Program-made: the position numbers and the translations under genes
Notes under the pieces: model-generated
What the model was told of the DNA's origin: nothing
Seen by the model: the letters and a program-made list of their open reading frames with translations, nothing else
Database searches by the model: none
DNA from: Methylobacter sp015476545
Lineage (GTDB): Bacteria; Pseudomonadota; Gammaproteobacteria; Methylococcales; Methylomonadaceae
Direction of reading: 5' to 3'
Assembly: GCF_052162025.1 (NCBI RefSeq)
Contig: NZ_CP197401.1
Location: 2,728,001-2,792,000, forward strand
DNA: 64,000 nt
In this document: positions 46,587 to 55,325 of the stretch, in pieces
Layout of the letters: each line of letters starts with the position of its first letter
Numbering within the stretch: the stretch's first letter is position 1

Positions 46587-48062
46587 TTAAGCCGGCTTTA
46601 CCACTATCTTGCGCCTTTCAAAGAGCGCGACACTTAAAAGATAGACCAGCATCAGTCCGCCGGCAGATAGCCATGCCGGCCGGCCGGCATCGAGCGGCAA
46701 TTGCTCATGCGCCAGATACAACGCGATGCCGAGGCTGGTATAGCCAACCACGCGCTTGAGGTCATAAGCCACCGGGTAATACTTCCTGCCCAGCACATAA
46801 GAGACGATGACCATCGCGCCATAACAGGCCAGTGTCGCCCAGGCCGAACCTATATACCCCATCGTAGGGATCAACCAGATATTGAGCACGATTGTCAAAG
46901 CTGCACCGGCCAATGACACAAAAGCACCCATTACGGTGCGATCGGTCAGCTTGTACCAGATCGACAGATTGACATAAATACCCAGGCACAGATTGGCCAG
47001 CAACAATATCGGTACAACTTCAAGCCCTGCGCGAAACTCCTCGCCGATAAAATATTTAAAGAAATCGATGAACAATGCCACCATCAAAAAGATAAACACG
47101 CAGAAAATCACGAAAAACTTGAGCACATCGGCATAGACCTTGCGCGCATCGCTGTTGCCGGCATAGGCGAAAAAAAACGGCTCGGCGGCATAACGGAAAG
47201 CCTGAATGAACAATGACATCAAAATCGAAAGCTTATAGCAGGCGCTGTAAATACCGAGCATTTTCAGATTAGTGACATCATCATAAGGCAGCAGATATTT
47301 GAGCAAGGCGCGATCGAGCATTTCGTTGATAATGCCGGCGAAGCCGATCACGACCATCGGCAGCGAATAGCGCAGCATGCGGCCGAACAATTGCCGGTCG
47401 AAGCCCCAGGTCAGTCCTCTAAACTGCGGAATTAACAGTAAAAACTTGAATATGCTGGCCAGCAGATTGGCGATAAAGATGTAGCCCACGCCAATAGCCG
47501 GATCATAAACCCGACTTACCCAGGAACCAGGACTTTGCCCGAGCGCCTTGGGGCAATAAACGATGAAAAACAGGCTCAGCAGGATCGTTATCATGATCTC
47601 GGCCATTTTGATGCCGGCAAAACGCAGCGCCTTGTTTTCGGCCCGCAGCCGTGCGAAAGGAATTGCCGTCATCGCATCCAGTGTCAGAATGGTTGCAAAC
47701 CACAGCACGTATTCCGGATGATCGGCATAATGCAGTGCTGCCGATAGCGGTGCATTAATCCATCGGATGAGCAGAAAAAAACCCAGATTGACCAGAACGA
47801 CAAAGATCAACGCGGTTGAATATGCCGTATCGCGCCCGGGTGACTCCTTGTCGCGGAAGCGAAAATAGCCCGTTTCAAACCCGAACAACAACAGCACGGA
47901 AAAAAATCCCGCATAGGCATAAAACTCCGACACCACGCCATATTCCGCCGCCGAAAAATAATAGGTATAAAGTGGCACCAAAAGATAGTTGAGGAAGCGC
48001 CCGAAAATACTGCTGATGCCATAGATTGCAGTTTGGGATGCCAGTTTTTTTATAATGCCCAT
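46587..48062 (-). CDS. Polysaccharide flippase (MOP/Wzx-like)
   Basis: An integral membrane protein of 491 residues with about fourteen hydrophobic helices, starting M-G-I-I-K-K-L-A-S-Q-T-A-I-Y-G, with S-S-I-F-G-R-F-L-N-Y and Y-T-Y-Y-F in the first helices. Family members move lipid-linked oligosaccharides across the inner membrane. No glycosyltransferases are nearby, so its polysaccharide is unknown; it stands alone. Confidence 0.85.
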   Translation of the reverse strand: MGIIKKLASQTAIYGISSIFGRFLNYLLVPLYTYYFSAAEYGVVSEFYAYAGFFSVLLLFGFETGYFRFRDKESPGRDTAYSTALIFVVLVNLGFFLLIRWINAPLSAALHYADHPEYVLWFATILTLDAMTAIPFARLRAENKALRFAGIKMAEIMITILLSLFFIVYCPKALGQSPGSWVSRVYDPAIGVGYIFIANLLASIFKFLLLIPQFRGLTWGFDRQLFGRMLRYSLPMVVIGFAGIINEMLDRALLKYLLPYDDVTNLKMLGIYSACYKLSILMSLFIQAFRYAAEPFFFAYAGNSDARKVYADVLKFFVIFCVFIFLMVALFIDFFKYFIGEEFRAGLEVVPILLLANLCLGIYVNLSIWYKLTDRTVMGAFVSLAGAALTIVLNIWLIPTMGYIGSAWATLACYGAMVIVSYVLGRKYYPVAYDLKRVVGYTSLGIALYLAHEQLPLDAGRPAWLSAGGLMLVYLLSVALFERRKIVVKPA

Positions 48063-48322
48063 TTAAATTTGTTGATCGATTAAGGAAATACTCGGGCTGA
48101 TGAGTACATGCTCAAACAGCCCCGGAATTTAAACCGCTCATGCGGTTCCGGTCAGTAGGCTTGGCATTATATAACCGATATTGCAGTGATGAGGTTTTTT
48201 GTCGTTTGTCGTGCTACAAACTGGATGAACTTTAACAGATATAGCACTTGACGTTATCCGAACCAGAAACTGAACATGACGACGTAAGGCAAGACTATTA
48301 GCAGGACATTGATCCTATTGAA

Positions 48323-48556
48323 TTAATGCTTTTTCTCGACCCAATCATCGCCGTGCTTTTCATATTTCTTTTTCACGGCCGCCCAGGCTACTTTGTGCGC
48401 CACCGTCTCCCTGTCATCGTCACTGGAGCGGCGCTCCTCGGGTTCCTTGTATTCATCCCAGGCATTGTTGTAGGCCGACAGATAGATCTCCTGCCCATGC
48501 GTGGGCAAATGATTTTTTACATTATCAGGCAAGTCGGTTAAACGCTTGTAAGGCAT
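48323..48556 (-). CDS. ChaB family protein
   Basis: A small soluble protein of 77 residues with the ChaB pattern M-P-Y-K-R-L-T-D-L-P-D-N-V-K-N-H-L-P, A-W-D-E-Y and the C-terminal W-A-A-V-K-K-K-Y-E-K-H-G-D-D-W. ChaB was named from a cation/proton antiporter locus but no such transporter is nearby. It lies 57 bases after the coiled-coil gene, probably in the same unit. Confidence 0.9.
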   Translation of the reverse strand: MPYKRLTDLPDNVKNHLPTHGQEIYLSAYNNAWDEYKEPEERRSSDDDRETVAHKVAWAAVKKKYEKHGDDWVEKKH

Positions 48557-48613
48557 GATCTTCTCCCGAGTTTAAGAAAATATTCAGCTGCCAATTGTTT
48601 TTAAATCTCTTGG

Positions 48614-48901
48614 CTAATGAAACCTGGCAGTGGTCAAGTTCACCGACTCTCCCAGATTATTTGAGGCTGCTTCCACATCGGCCTTAAGACTTTCCCAAAC
48701 GTCATCGCGGGCTTGCTGCAGTTCATCCAGCTTTCCCTGCACAATATCCAGTTTCTGCTGCAGCTCGCCGACCTGCATATCATACTCAGCTTTGACATCG
48801 GCCTCCGTCTCATCCGCTCTGAATTTCAGCTGATCAATCGCGGCGCTCCACTCGGCCAGCTGTGTTTGCAGTTTGTGCTGATAAACTTCCCGCTGTTTCA
48901 T
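48614..48901 (-). CDS. Coiled-coil protein of the sll1863 stress type
   Basis: A 95-residue, almost fully helical protein: Y-Q-H-K-L-Q-T-Q-L-A-E-W-S-A-A-I-D, then heptads rich in E, Q and L and the D-D-V-W-E-S-L-K-A-D-V-E-A-A motif. It resembles the sll1863-type family reported as stress induced. The frame opens at 48919 but ATG 48899-48901 has AGGAG at the right distance and is chosen. Function unknown. Confidence 0.75.
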   Translation of the reverse strand: MKQREVYQHKLQTQLAEWSAAIDQLKFRADETEADVKAEYDMQVGELQQKLDIVQGKLDELQQARDDVWESLKADVEAASNNLGESVNLTTARFH

Positions 48902-49041
48902 GAGGATCTCCTGATACAAGTCAATCAGGTTTTGACGATATACAGCATGGTCTCCAAACCGGCTGTCGTGGATTTATTCCCAAATGACTGCCTCCCGGTT
49001 GGAGAAGTTCCGGGATCTGCTTGCTCGGGTTTCAAGCATAA

Positions 49042-49070
49042 AAAGGGTTGGCTTTTTACGCCAACCCTTT
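49042..49070 (-). terminator. Terminator of the cytochrome bd operon
   Basis: AAAGGGTTGGC (49042-49052) pairs with GCCAACCCTTT (49060-49070); on the minus strand a TTTTTA run follows. It lies 10 bases beyond the cydX stop. Confidence 0.85.
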
Positions 49071-49080
49071 ATTTATTCAA

Positions 49081-49224
49081 TTACGAATCGCCTTTTTGCA
49101 CAGTATCGCAAGACTGATCAATGCCCTCGTTATCGATATCGCAATTTGATTCCAGCCACATAGCGTTGATGACGGCAAAAGCGGCGGCGAAGCTGGCGCC
49201 CAGCATCCAAGTGAAATACCACAT
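49081..49224 (-). CDS. cydX: Cytochrome bd small subunit CydX
   Basis: A 47-residue single-helix protein, short enough to escape most gene finders. It starts M-W-Y-F-T-W-M-L-G-A, matching E. coli CydX (M-W-Y-F-A-W-I-L-G), and keeps the A-M-W-L-E glutamate position. Its hydrophilic tail has two cysteines (E-S-N-C-D-I-D and D-Q-S-C-D-T), which I do not recall from the E. coli protein. It sits 20 bases after cydB on the same strand with AGGAG before the ATG, and just before the operon terminator. Confidence 0.92.
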   Translation of the reverse strand: MWYFTWMLGASFAAAFAVINAMWLESNCDIDNEGIDQSCDTVQKGDS

Positions 49225-49244
49225 GCGTGTTTCTCCTCTTAATC

Positions 49245-50384
49245 TTAATAGAGTGTATGTGAATCTTTTAACACTGCAGCTTCAGTGACGCTGCCCCAAA
49301 TCACCTTATAAACCCAGCGCGTGTATAACAGCACAATCGGCAGGAAGACCACGGTAATCCAAAATGCCAGCAGCAGCGTAGTGTGGCTGGCCGTAGCATC
49401 CCATAGCGTCAGACTGGAGCGAGGATCAGTAGTCGAAATCAGCAGGAATGGAAACAGCCCCAAGCCTACCGTCAACAATACCCCACTGATACCGATGCTG
49501 CTCATCAGAAAAGCCCCGGCCTTGGATTGCCCCTTGCCCAGCAGCCAAGCCAGGGCCAGACCCGAAAAACCCAATGCGGGCGCAAGCAGCATCCAGGGCG
49601 TAGAAAGGAAATGATGCAGCCAATCCGCACCAGTTGCGATAACGGTTTTATTGAGCGGATTCGATGCTGCGGATGCTCCCGCCATCTGCGTGATTTCAGG
49701 ACGGTTGACAGTCGACATTAGCCATAACGTTGCTACCGTCAGACTGATCAGCAACAGCGGGCCGAGCACTGATACGGCTGTTCTGGCACGCTCATGGATT
49801 ACGCCTTCCGTGCGCCACTTCAGGAACAGAGCGCCATGAAAACTGGTAACCAGCAGGCCGATTACGCCGCATAATAACGCAAAGGGGCTCAGCAAGGCCC
49901 AGAACGAACCGTCATAGAAAGGGCGCAAATCCTGATCCAGGTGAAACGGCAGCCCAAGCAGCAAATTGCCGACCAAAACGCCCAACAGAACCGGCGGCAA
50001 AGTTCCGCCGATGAATAACCCCCAGTCCCAGGCATTGCGCCAAGCCGGATTGCTGATCTTGCTGCGGTAGTCAAAACCAGCCGGCCTGAAAAACAACGAA
50101 AACAGCACCAGCAGCATGGCCGCATATAGCCCCGAGAACAGCGCCGCGTATACAGCTGGCCAGATCGCAAAAATGGCGCCACCCAACAGTATCAGCCAAA
50201 CCTGATTGCCTTCCCAAGTGGCGCCGACCGTATTGATGATGACGCGGCGTTCCACATCGCTCTTGCCCAACAGCGGCAGTAAAGTGCAAATGCCGAAATC
50301 GAAGCCTTCGGTCAGCGCGAAGGCGATGGCGACGACTCCGATAAACAGCCACCAGATCAGACGAATGGTTTCATAATCGAACAT
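49245..50384 (-). CDS. cydB: Cytochrome bd oxidase subunit II
   Basis: A membrane subunit of the quinol oxidase, 379 residues with eight to nine helices. The start M-F-D-Y-E-T-I-R-L-I-W-W and the G-F-D-F-G-I, G-A-T-W-E-G-N-Q-V-W-L-I-L and F-F-R-P segments are typical of CydB. It lies 33 bases after cydA and before cydX in the order cydP-cydA-cydB-cydX. Confidence 0.96.
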   Translation of the reverse strand: MFDYETIRLIWWLFIGVVAIAFALTEGFDFGICTLLPLLGKSDVERRVIINTVGATWEGNQVWLILLGGAIFAIWPAVYAALFSGLYAAMLLVLFSLFFRPAGFDYRSKISNPAWRNAWDWGLFIGGTLPPVLLGVLVGNLLLGLPFHLDQDLRPFYDGSFWALLSPFALLCGVIGLLVTSFHGALFLKWRTEGVIHERARTAVSVLGPLLLISLTVATLWLMSTVNRPEITQMAGASAASNPLNKTVIATGADWLHHFLSTPWMLLAPALGFSGLALAWLLGKGQSKAGAFLMSSIGISGVLLTVGLGLFPFLLISTTDPRSSLTLWDATASHTTLLLAFWITVVFLPIVLLYTRWVYKVIWGSVTEAAVLKDSHTLY

Positions 50385-50417
50385 AATAGGCTCCTTATTA
50401 AATAGTGTGGCATGGCC

Positions 50418-51983
50418 CTAGCGGCCTTGATCGACTTGCAGTTCATGAAAGTAACGACCGGTATGAAGACTGCTCGGTCCCAGGCGAACATACTTGAACA
50501 TCAGATACAGTTCGATAACCAGCAGCACCGTGTAAAACAATGCGAAGCCGCCGATGCTAAACCAGAGCTGTTCGCTGCTGAGACTGGAAACGCTCAGATG
50601 GGTCGGCAAAACGCCGGAAATCGTCCACGGCTGGCGGCCATACTCGGCGACAAACCAGCCGGTCTCGGCAGCGATCCAGGGCAAAGGAATGCTCCATACC
50701 GCCATGCGCATCAACCAGCGTTTCTGGTCGGCATTGCGTACAGCGCAGTGGTAAAAGGCTACGGCAAAGATAAACAGCATGGTGAAACCGCAAGCGACCA
50801 TGATGCGGAATGTCCAAAACAGCAGCCCTACCTTCGGAATCGTATCGTTGGCCGCTTTCTGGATCATCCCGGCATCGGCATCCACGACTTTGTCGGTATA
50901 TTTTTTCAGCAGCAGCCCGTAGCCTAAGTCATTTTTATGGGCATCAAAACGCTGACGAGTCTGTTCGCTGTTATCGCCGGCGCGCAGTTTTTGCAGCTCG
51001 GCATAAGCCACCATACCGCTCTTGATGCGTTCGGCGCTTTCATTGCGAAGATCTTTCAAGCCTTTCACATCTTCATCAATGGAACGAGTCGCTATCAATC
51101 CCAGCAGATAAGGCACTTTTATCGCCATATCCGTTCTTTCATGCTCCTGGTCAGGCAAGCCGAACACCGTAAAGCTGGCTGGCGCAGGGCTGGTTTCCCA
51201 TTCCGCTTCGATCGCCGCCAATTTGATCTTTTGAGTCTCGCCGGAGGTATAACCGCTTTCATCGCCGAGTACGATCACTGACAGGATTGAGGCCAAGCCA
51301 AATGCTGAAGCGATCGAAAAAGAACGCCGGGCAAAGCCGACATCGCGTTTGTTCAGCAAATACCAGGAGCTGACGCCCAACACGAACATCGAGCCGGTCA
51401 CATAACCTGCGGCCACAGTATGGACGAATTTAACCTGAGCGACCGGGTTGAAAAACACGTCGGCAAAGCTGGTCATTTCCATGCGCAGCGTTTCATAATT
51501 GAATTCAGCTCCTACCGGATGCTGCATCCAGCCGTTGGCGATCAAAATCCACAGCGCTGATACGCTAGTGCCTATCGCTAGCAGCCAGGTCACAACCAAA
51601 TGCTGAACCTTGGAGAGTTTGTCCCAACCGAAAAAGAACAGCCCTACAAAGGTGGATTCCAGAAAAAACGCCATCCAGCCTTCACTCGCCAGCAACGGAC
51701 CGAAAATATCGCCGACGTAATGCGAGTAATAAGCCCAGTTGGTGCCGAACTGAAATTCCAGCGTCAAGCCGGTGGTAACGCCCATAGCGAAGTTGATGCC
51801 GAACAGCTTACCCCAGAACTTGGTCATATCCTTGTAAACCTCCCGGCCGGTCATGACGTACACCGATTCCATAATGCCGAGAATAAACGTCATGCCCAAG
51901 GTGAGCGGCACGAACAGAAAGTGATAAAGCGCCGTCAGACCGAATTGCATTCTGGACAGCATTACAACATCATCACTGAACAT
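50418..51983 (-). CDS. cydA: Cytochrome bd oxidase subunit I
   Basis: The heme-bearing subunit, 521 residues, which oxidises ubiquinol and reduces oxygen at the inner membrane. Start M-F-S-D-D-V-V-M-L-S-R-M-Q-F-G with the family's early heme-ligand histidine in A-L-Y-H-F-L-F, and the characteristic A-E-Y-G-R-Q-P-W-T-I-S-G-V-L-P-T near residue 450. It overlaps the upstream cydP by 11 bases. High oxygen affinity and use under low oxygen are family properties. Confidence 0.97.
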   Translation of the reverse strand: MFSDDVVMLSRMQFGLTALYHFLFVPLTLGMTFILGIMESVYVMTGREVYKDMTKFWGKLFGINFAMGVTTGLTLEFQFGTNWAYYSHYVGDIFGPLLASEGWMAFFLESTFVGLFFFGWDKLSKVQHLVVTWLLAIGTSVSALWILIANGWMQHPVGAEFNYETLRMEMTSFADVFFNPVAQVKFVHTVAAGYVTGSMFVLGVSSWYLLNKRDVGFARRSFSIASAFGLASILSVIVLGDESGYTSGETQKIKLAAIEAEWETSPAPASFTVFGLPDQEHERTDMAIKVPYLLGLIATRSIDEDVKGLKDLRNESAERIKSGMVAYAELQKLRAGDNSEQTRQRFDAHKNDLGYGLLLKKYTDKVVDADAGMIQKAANDTIPKVGLLFWTFRIMVACGFTMLFIFAVAFYHCAVRNADQKRWLMRMAVWSIPLPWIAAETGWFVAEYGRQPWTISGVLPTHLSVSSLSSEQLWFSIGGFALFYTVLLVIELYLMFKYVRLGPSSLHTGRYFHELQVDQGR

Positions 51984-52221
51984 GGCTGAACTCCTTATAA
52001 GACTGAGACGAAAAACTTGGGGTTATTGAAGATTGCTTGGCAGGTAGCGAAAAGCGTTGAGCGATATCTGGTTTTCCGGTTGACGGTTTACCTTCCCAGC
52101 GGAAAATCAGGAACCAAAGGCCCATCAACAGAATGATTTTGATCAATAATGCAATACCGATTTCCCACCGCAGCAATCCGGGATGCGGCAGAATCCGATT
52201 TATCTTGGCTGAACCAATCAT
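51973..52221 (-). CDS. cydP: CydP-like putative small subunit of cytochrome oxidase
   Basis: An 82-residue protein with one membrane helix (about 21-42) preceded by R-W-E-I-G-I-A-L-L-I-K and followed by a polar tail. This layout, with overlap into cydA, fits the CydP-type small proteins found before cydAB in proteobacteria. No function beyond a proposed accessory subunit is known. Confidence 0.8.
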   Translation of the reverse strand: MIGSAKINRILPHPGLLRWEIGIALLIKIILLMGLWFLIFRWEGKPSTGKPDIAQRFSLPAKQSSITPSFSSQSYKEFSHVQ

Positions 52222-52274
52222 GGCTCCTCCTCTGGACTAATTTAAATAGTGTTAAAACAAGGTGTTCATATTCA

Positions 52275-52691
52275 TCAATTATTAAATGGTTTGCCGATAA
52301 CGAGCGTTGATAAGGCCAGCAGCAGAATTGATCCGGATATCGGCAGAATTCCCGTATCGGCTTGGTGATGTGCCTGTATATCGGAAATAAGAAGTCTTGA
52401 TAGTGCCGTGATGGCAATAAAGATCAGGCAGCGCACTGGCATCATGTTGGTTTTGAAGTAAATGCCGACCATGGCCCCCAGTTCAAGATAAATAAACAGC
52501 AGTAATATATCGCCTATGGTGGCATGTCCCTGACTGATCATGCCGGCATACGCCACTACCGCCGACCAGACTACGCTGGCGCCGATAATAAACAAGGCCA
52601 AATAGTGAAACACATCTATCAACAAGCTGCCTAACTCATCGACAAATGTTTTACTTGTCTCCCTAAATGCGTTAATCCTTTCTTTTTGCAT
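52275..52691 (-). CDS. PsiE family membrane protein
   Basis: A 138-residue protein with four hydrophobic helices (about 22-45, 54-80, 85-103, 112-130). The family pattern L-E-L-G-A-M-V-G-I-Y and the M-P-V-R-C-L-I-F-I-A-I-T-A-L-S-R-L segment are visible. PsiE was named for phosphate-starvation induction in E. coli; its role is unknown. It is 53 bases before cydP and may share its promoter. Confidence 0.85.
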   Translation of the reverse strand: MQKERINAFRETSKTFVDELGSLLIDVFHYLALFIIGASVVWSAVVAYAGMISQGHATIGDILLLFIYLELGAMVGIYFKTNMMPVRCLIFIAITALSRLLISDIQAHHQADTGILPISGSILLLALSTLVIGKPFNN

Positions 52692-53775
52692 ACAACAACC
52701 CTCATGCTCGCTCTTTCTATCCCTGAGAAACTAAAAATGTCAGCTGGCAGGCTGTCAATCTGCTGGTTCCAGGCCTGACCACTACTGCAGCAGCTGAATT
52801 TAAGAAACTACAATGCTTATCAAATAAGCGCGGCAGATAACGGTAAACAAGGCCAAAAGCTTAAACGCTATTTGCAAAGCATGAATTGCTTCTTTGCTTG
52901 CTATAGTATATTAGAGTTTTATAATTTACTAACTTTATTTTATGTCTCCGCTTTTTCCGTTGTTATTTTTATCTAAATGCCTGTTACGTAAAGAGATTGG
53001 AAATGAAACTCCTGCCGAGTCCCAGCTTCAAATGAGACGATGAGACACTCTTGATATATTATATTTTTCTTAACTGATGTTACGCACGAATCGATTTATG
53101 TTTTGTTTTAGTTTTACTGCGATGCCGTGTTCATTCGCATTGCGGAGGCCGGTACGTGGGCGTTTGTCTCCGGTCGAATACCCAAAGAGCATAAGTGAAC
53201 TTGCCCCTGCAACGGCGTAGCATCAATTCTTAATTCAAGAATGGCGTTATACATGGATGGGGAATAAACTAAAGGCTGTGCTAACGGATCTCACAAGCAT
53301 TAGTTCCGGCCCGATTATCTTTATTATTTCAGAGGCATTGGTTCAGACATGCTGACGATGACCAGAACTTTTCAGAGGAAGGTAGAATCCGCCGACAATA
53401 TAAGGAGCGGTAGAAAAATAAGAGGTTAATGGGCTCTTATTACGGATGGATTAATGTTTGGCAGAAACGGAGAGACAGCCGGCATTTCTACTTGAACAAT
53501 AATCTTGATCGGCAATTTCCAACAGGTCGATTCCCTAAATCAATAGAAATGGGATTGTACAAAGCCGCAAAATCGGGACGAATTGCAATAACTGTATGGC
53601 AGAGCAACCGATGATGAACTCTATAACTTTATCCTGTTTTAATTAAAAGTTTATTAAATAAATGTATAACAATAAGAAACAATATGTATATATTTTGTAA
53701 TATTGTTAATGACAAAAGTCTAACGTATAGTTGAGTTGCATTTCAAAAAACTTTCAACTCTATGAGGATTTACCT
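52692..53775. other. About 1.1 kb with no supported gene
   Basis: AT-rich at both ends. It holds one copy of a 101-bp repeat (53072-53172). A short frame at 53429-53614 (61 residues) has AGAGG close to its ATG but resembles no family I know and has unremarkable composition, so it is not called. Confidence 0.6.
53072..53172. repeat. Inverted repeat, left copy
   Basis: About 101 bases that reappear in opposite orientation at 56771-56872 with only about four or five differences. Contains ACGCACGAATCGATTTATG and ends in CGTTTGTC. Bounds the small-protein/P450 segment on the left. Confidence 0.88.
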
Positions 53776-53949
53776 ATGAATGACTTTTATAAAGACGTGT
53801 TAACTGGGATTGTATTTGTTACCGGTGTATTAGGATTTGTTTCTGGAGAATTTATTATCTCCTCTACGCTGTTCGCAACGGCGGCCATTGCCAGCAACGT
53901 CAACCTGAACCGTAAACGGGCCAATGCTGGACATCTGCAATGCGAGTAA
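53776..53949 (+). CDS. Small hypothetical membrane protein
   Basis: A 57-residue protein with one long hydrophobic stretch (about 8-40), ending in a polar tail with N-L-N-R-K-R. The frame opens at 53731, but ATG 53776 has GAGG 9 bases upstream and is chosen. A strong terminator at 54001-54030 follows, which supports a real transcript. I recognise no family and assign no function. Confidence 0.55.
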   Translation: MNDFYKDVLTGIVFVTGVLGFVSGEFIISSTLFATAAIASNVNLNRKRANAGHLQCE

Positions 53950-54000
53950 TCATCCAATTTAACAAACTGCCTGGATTACTTAACCACGTAGCAACTTAAT

Positions 54001-54030
54001 AACTTCCAAGGCTTAACGGCCTTGGAAGTT
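54001..54030 (+). terminator. Rho-independent terminator
   Basis: AACTTCCAAGGC (54001-54012) pairs with GCCTTGGAAGTT (54019-54030), followed by TTTTTATTTT. Ends the small membrane-protein transcript. Confidence 0.9.
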
Positions 54031-54532
54031 TTTTTATTTTTAGATCTCCTTCTTTCAAAATTCCTCAAAGCTCCGTATTTCCACTTTTCCTTTGCAGGAG
54101 ACTCTGCTTCACCCTTTCATTGTAATACAGCAATTTAATAGAGATAAACATCCTGATAAATTGAGAAAACAACTTAACTTGTAACCTTGATAGTCTCTAT
54201 TGGCGAGAGGCAAGAAACTTGTTAAGAATAGTCCTTTCCCCACTTCTGCGAAGTACAAATTTCAGTGGCATTGCAGCAGCACATGTAGGGTTCTTGTAAC
54301 TCGTCGGATTCCGCAATTTTTTCTTTTGACTCTGAAGAAATAACGCCCATTATACTGCGATGAAGATAAAGTTTTTACCAAACTGCTGCTTAATCAGTGC
54401 ATTCATCTAGCAATATCCGCCCATCCTCATCCATCAAAGCGACGAAAAATTGCTCTTGGCCTTTTTCAACTTGCCTTTACAAGGATAACTACCTGCCGCA
54501 GCTGAGCTATATACGCATTCATCGTTATTTCA
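54031..54532. other. About 500 bases with nothing recognised
   Basis: No frame of note and no clear hairpin. It contains the promoter region of the gene that follows, but I could not pick a convincing -10/-35 pair. Confidence 0.6.
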
Positions 54533-55147
54533 TTGGCTTCAAATGTGTACTATAACAACACCTTTAAGGAAAATTTTTGTTATCACTCTTTAAACCATAG
54601 CATCATGCGCGAACTGGACGGTCCCGAACTTTATCGAGCACTCAAATACGCCAAGCACCTGGATGAAGAGGAAGTCAGCGAGATCATCGAACGGTTTCAG
54701 TTCGATCAGGCAGCTCTATCGCAAGCAATTTTCAACGTCTTTCCAGCCGTCATTGCCGAACAAAACCAGGATATGTCATATCTTTTCCTGACCCTATGCT
54801 TCGATGTCCTGTGCGTCTTCCAGCAAGCTTTCGGCCCGTTGCCTTCCCAAGAAGGGATGGACTTCGACTGGCTGGAAAAGCAAGCCATGCTGTTGGAGGC
54901 TGAACTGCAATCACTGATCAAGGAGAAGGACATGGACGAGAAGATCAGGGCTCGATTACAGAGCCGATTCATGCAGCGTTCGACTCAGGACAGCCCGCAG
55001 CCGGTCCTGGTCAGATTCCTGAATAAAGCCATTGAGGATTTCGCGGCAGAAATTCCCAGCAGGAAAACAACCATCCGAGTGACCCAAACCATGGTTTTCA
55101 TAGTGGTTCAGCTATTCAGCAATCTCTACAGTCATGCTGAAAGTTAA
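54533..55147 (+). CDS. Hypothetical soluble helical protein
   Basis: Up to 204 residues, mostly helical and acidic, without a signal peptide or obvious membrane helix. A core begins M-R-E-L-D-G-P-E-L-Y-R-A-L-K-Y-A-K-H-L-D; a W-L-E-K-Q-A-M-L-L-E-A-E-L-Q-S-L segment looks like a coiled coil. The frame starts at a TTG (54533) with no good ribosome binding site; GTG 54545 or ATG 54605 (M25) are alternatives, the last giving 180 residues. I do not recognise the family. It precedes the P450 on the same strand by 178 bases. Confidence 0.6.
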   Translation: MASNVYYNNTFKENFCYHSLNHSIMRELDGPELYRALKYAKHLDEEEVSEIIERFQFDQAALSQAIFNVFPAVIAEQNQDMSYLFLTLCFDVLCVFQQAFGPLPSQEGMDFDWLEKQAMLLEAELQSLIKEKDMDEKIRARLQSRFMQRSTQDSPQPVLVRFLNKAIEDFAAEIPSRKTTIRVTQTMVFIVVQLFSNLYSHAES

Positions 55148-55325
55148 CGTCAATGCCATGAAGCGATCTTCAGATGCAAGTTAAACTTTAGAACAGTGAA
55201 TTTTATGCTTCTATAAATCACATTAATTATCGATAATGGCACTTTAAACTCTTACACGAGATCAGCCATTCATTGACATTTCCTGTTTTTCGTCAAAAAT
55301 AGCCTTTTTTCCAATTTTATCGACA

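Noticed and set aside
53429..53614. 61-residue frame after the left inverted repeat
   Set aside because: Plausible AGAGG before the ATG, but no family resemblance and no supporting terminator; kept only as a note.
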